Assembly: GCA_024692105.1 (NCBI GenBank)
Contig: JAILMZ010000101.1
Span: forward strand, 1 to 51,473
Direction of reading: 5' to 3'
DNA length: 51,473 bases
Source: Saccharofermentans sp.
Lineage (GTDB): Bacteria > Bacillota_A > Clostridia > Saccharofermentanales > Saccharofermentanaceae
The notes beneath the pieces were generated by a model, which made no database searches, was not told the DNA's origin, and saw nothing but the letters and a program-made list of their open reading frames with translations. Of this stretch, positions 51,056 through 51,473 are shown piece after piece (position 1 is the stretch's first letter; each line of letters begins with the position of its first letter). The position numbers and the translations under genes were made by a program.

Positions 51056-51473
51056 TTACTTGGCTGCAGCTACGACTGCGTCAGAGATCGCTGCCTCGTC
51101 ACCGATGACGACAACGTTCGGGTGAAGCTGCAGGATGGAAGCGGGAACATAAGGCGTAACAGGGCCGCAGAATGCCTTCTCTACGATGTTCTTCTTGCCT
51201 GCGCCCGTAGCCATGAGAATGACTGTCTCAGACTTCATGATATAGCCTATACCCATTGTGTAAGCCTGTGTGGGAACTGCTGCGAGGTCGCCATTAAAGA
51301 ACAGTCTTGCATTATCCTGAATGGTCTGCTCTTCAAGATCGATGCACTGTGTATTTACGCAGAAAGCATCAGCAGGCTCGTTGAATCCGATGTGTCCGTC
51401 TCCGCCGATACCGAGGAGCTGGATGTCCAGATGTCCGAGAGACTCGAGGATCGCATCGTAATCCGTGCATGCC
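51056..51473 (-). CDS. nagB: Glucosamine-6-phosphate deaminase (partial, 5' end outside window)
   Basis: The C-terminal 138 residues are visible and the frame continues to the window edge (last full codon at 51470-51472). GIGGDGHIGFNEPADAF, GIGYIMKSETVILMATGAGK and the C-terminal HPNVVVIGDEAA match NagB. The enzyme converts glucosamine 6-phosphate to fructose 6-phosphate and ammonia in amino-sugar use. The family usually has GRDGHIGFNEP; here the arginine position is glycine (GGDGHIGFNEP). The start codon and promoter lie to the right of the window. Confidence 0.93.
   Translation of the reverse strand, partial: ACTDYDAILESLGHLDIQLLGIGGDGHIGFNEPADAFCVNTQCIDLEEQTIQDNARLFFNGDLAAVPTQAYTMGIGYIMKSETVILMATGAGKKNIVEKAFCGPVTPYVPASILQLHPNVVVIGDEAAISDAVVAAAK

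Overview
The window looks like the chromosome of an anaerobic Bacillota (class Clostridia, perhaps an Oscillospirales or Saccharofermentanales relative). The evidence is a class I SAM riboswitch ahead of metK, a ferredoxin-dependent 2-oxoacid oxidoreductase, a GlgC/GlgD pair, an AmmeMemoRadiSam pair, an LPXTG-like surface protein, a Tad/Flp locus of the Gram-positive type, and strong AGGAGG-type ribosome binding sites. This assignment is inference from gene content. No insertion sequence, prophage, rRNA or CRISPR array was seen. Coding density is high and most genes lie on the minus strand.

Layout. 1-162: a leftward promoter and an ORF-less leader running off the left edge. 163-4680 (minus): comF, recD2, and metK under a SAM-I riboswitch. 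4780-9923 (plus): a compact Tad-like pilus locus with a helically phased repeat upstream, a P-loop-less first gene, a CpaF/TadA ATPase, one protein carrying both TadB- and TadC-like domains, a 58-residue Flp-type pilin and a DUF6382/FHA protein. 9859-16429 (minus): the F-type ATP synthase operon atpB-E-F-A-G-D-C. It has no separate atpH; a delta-like C-terminal domain is instead fused to the N-terminus of the alpha subunit. 16559-18310 (minus): rpiB and proA. 18680-20727 (plus): an rRNA methyltransferase and an Ogg-type DNA glycosylase. 20752-20836 (minus): tRNA-Leu(GAG).

20981-24019 (minus): a large repeat-rich sortase-anchored surface protein. 24287-33677 (minus): a zinc-ribbon membrane protein preceded, in transcription order, by the glycogen operon glgB-glgC-glgD-glgA-GH13. 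GlgB and GlgA both end in long Lys/Ala/Pro tails. 33887-34936 (minus): a DUF2975 / small-regulator cassette. 35064-37310 (minus): AmmeMemoRadiSam genes. 37407-40096 (minus): a four-subunit 2-oxoacid:ferredoxin oxidoreductase.

40212-50949 (minus): a nearly gapless surface-glycan cluster. It begins with a bifunctional fucokinase/GDP-fucose pyrophosphorylase-like protein, a KpsF-type arabinose-5-phosphate isomerase and a Cof-type HAD phosphatase. It continues with two GT2 glycosyltransferases, a radical SAM protein, two methyltransferases and a flippase. The first three enzymes can be joined on paper into a route from ribulose-5-phosphate to a GDP-activated pentose such as GDP-D-arabinose. The window ends inside nagB (minus).

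The items most worth checking are the delta-alpha fusion in the ATP synthase, the predicted GDP-pentose pathway, the cationic tails on two successive glycogen enzymes, and the TadB-TadC fusion. All assignments come from reading motifs by eye; no database search was run.
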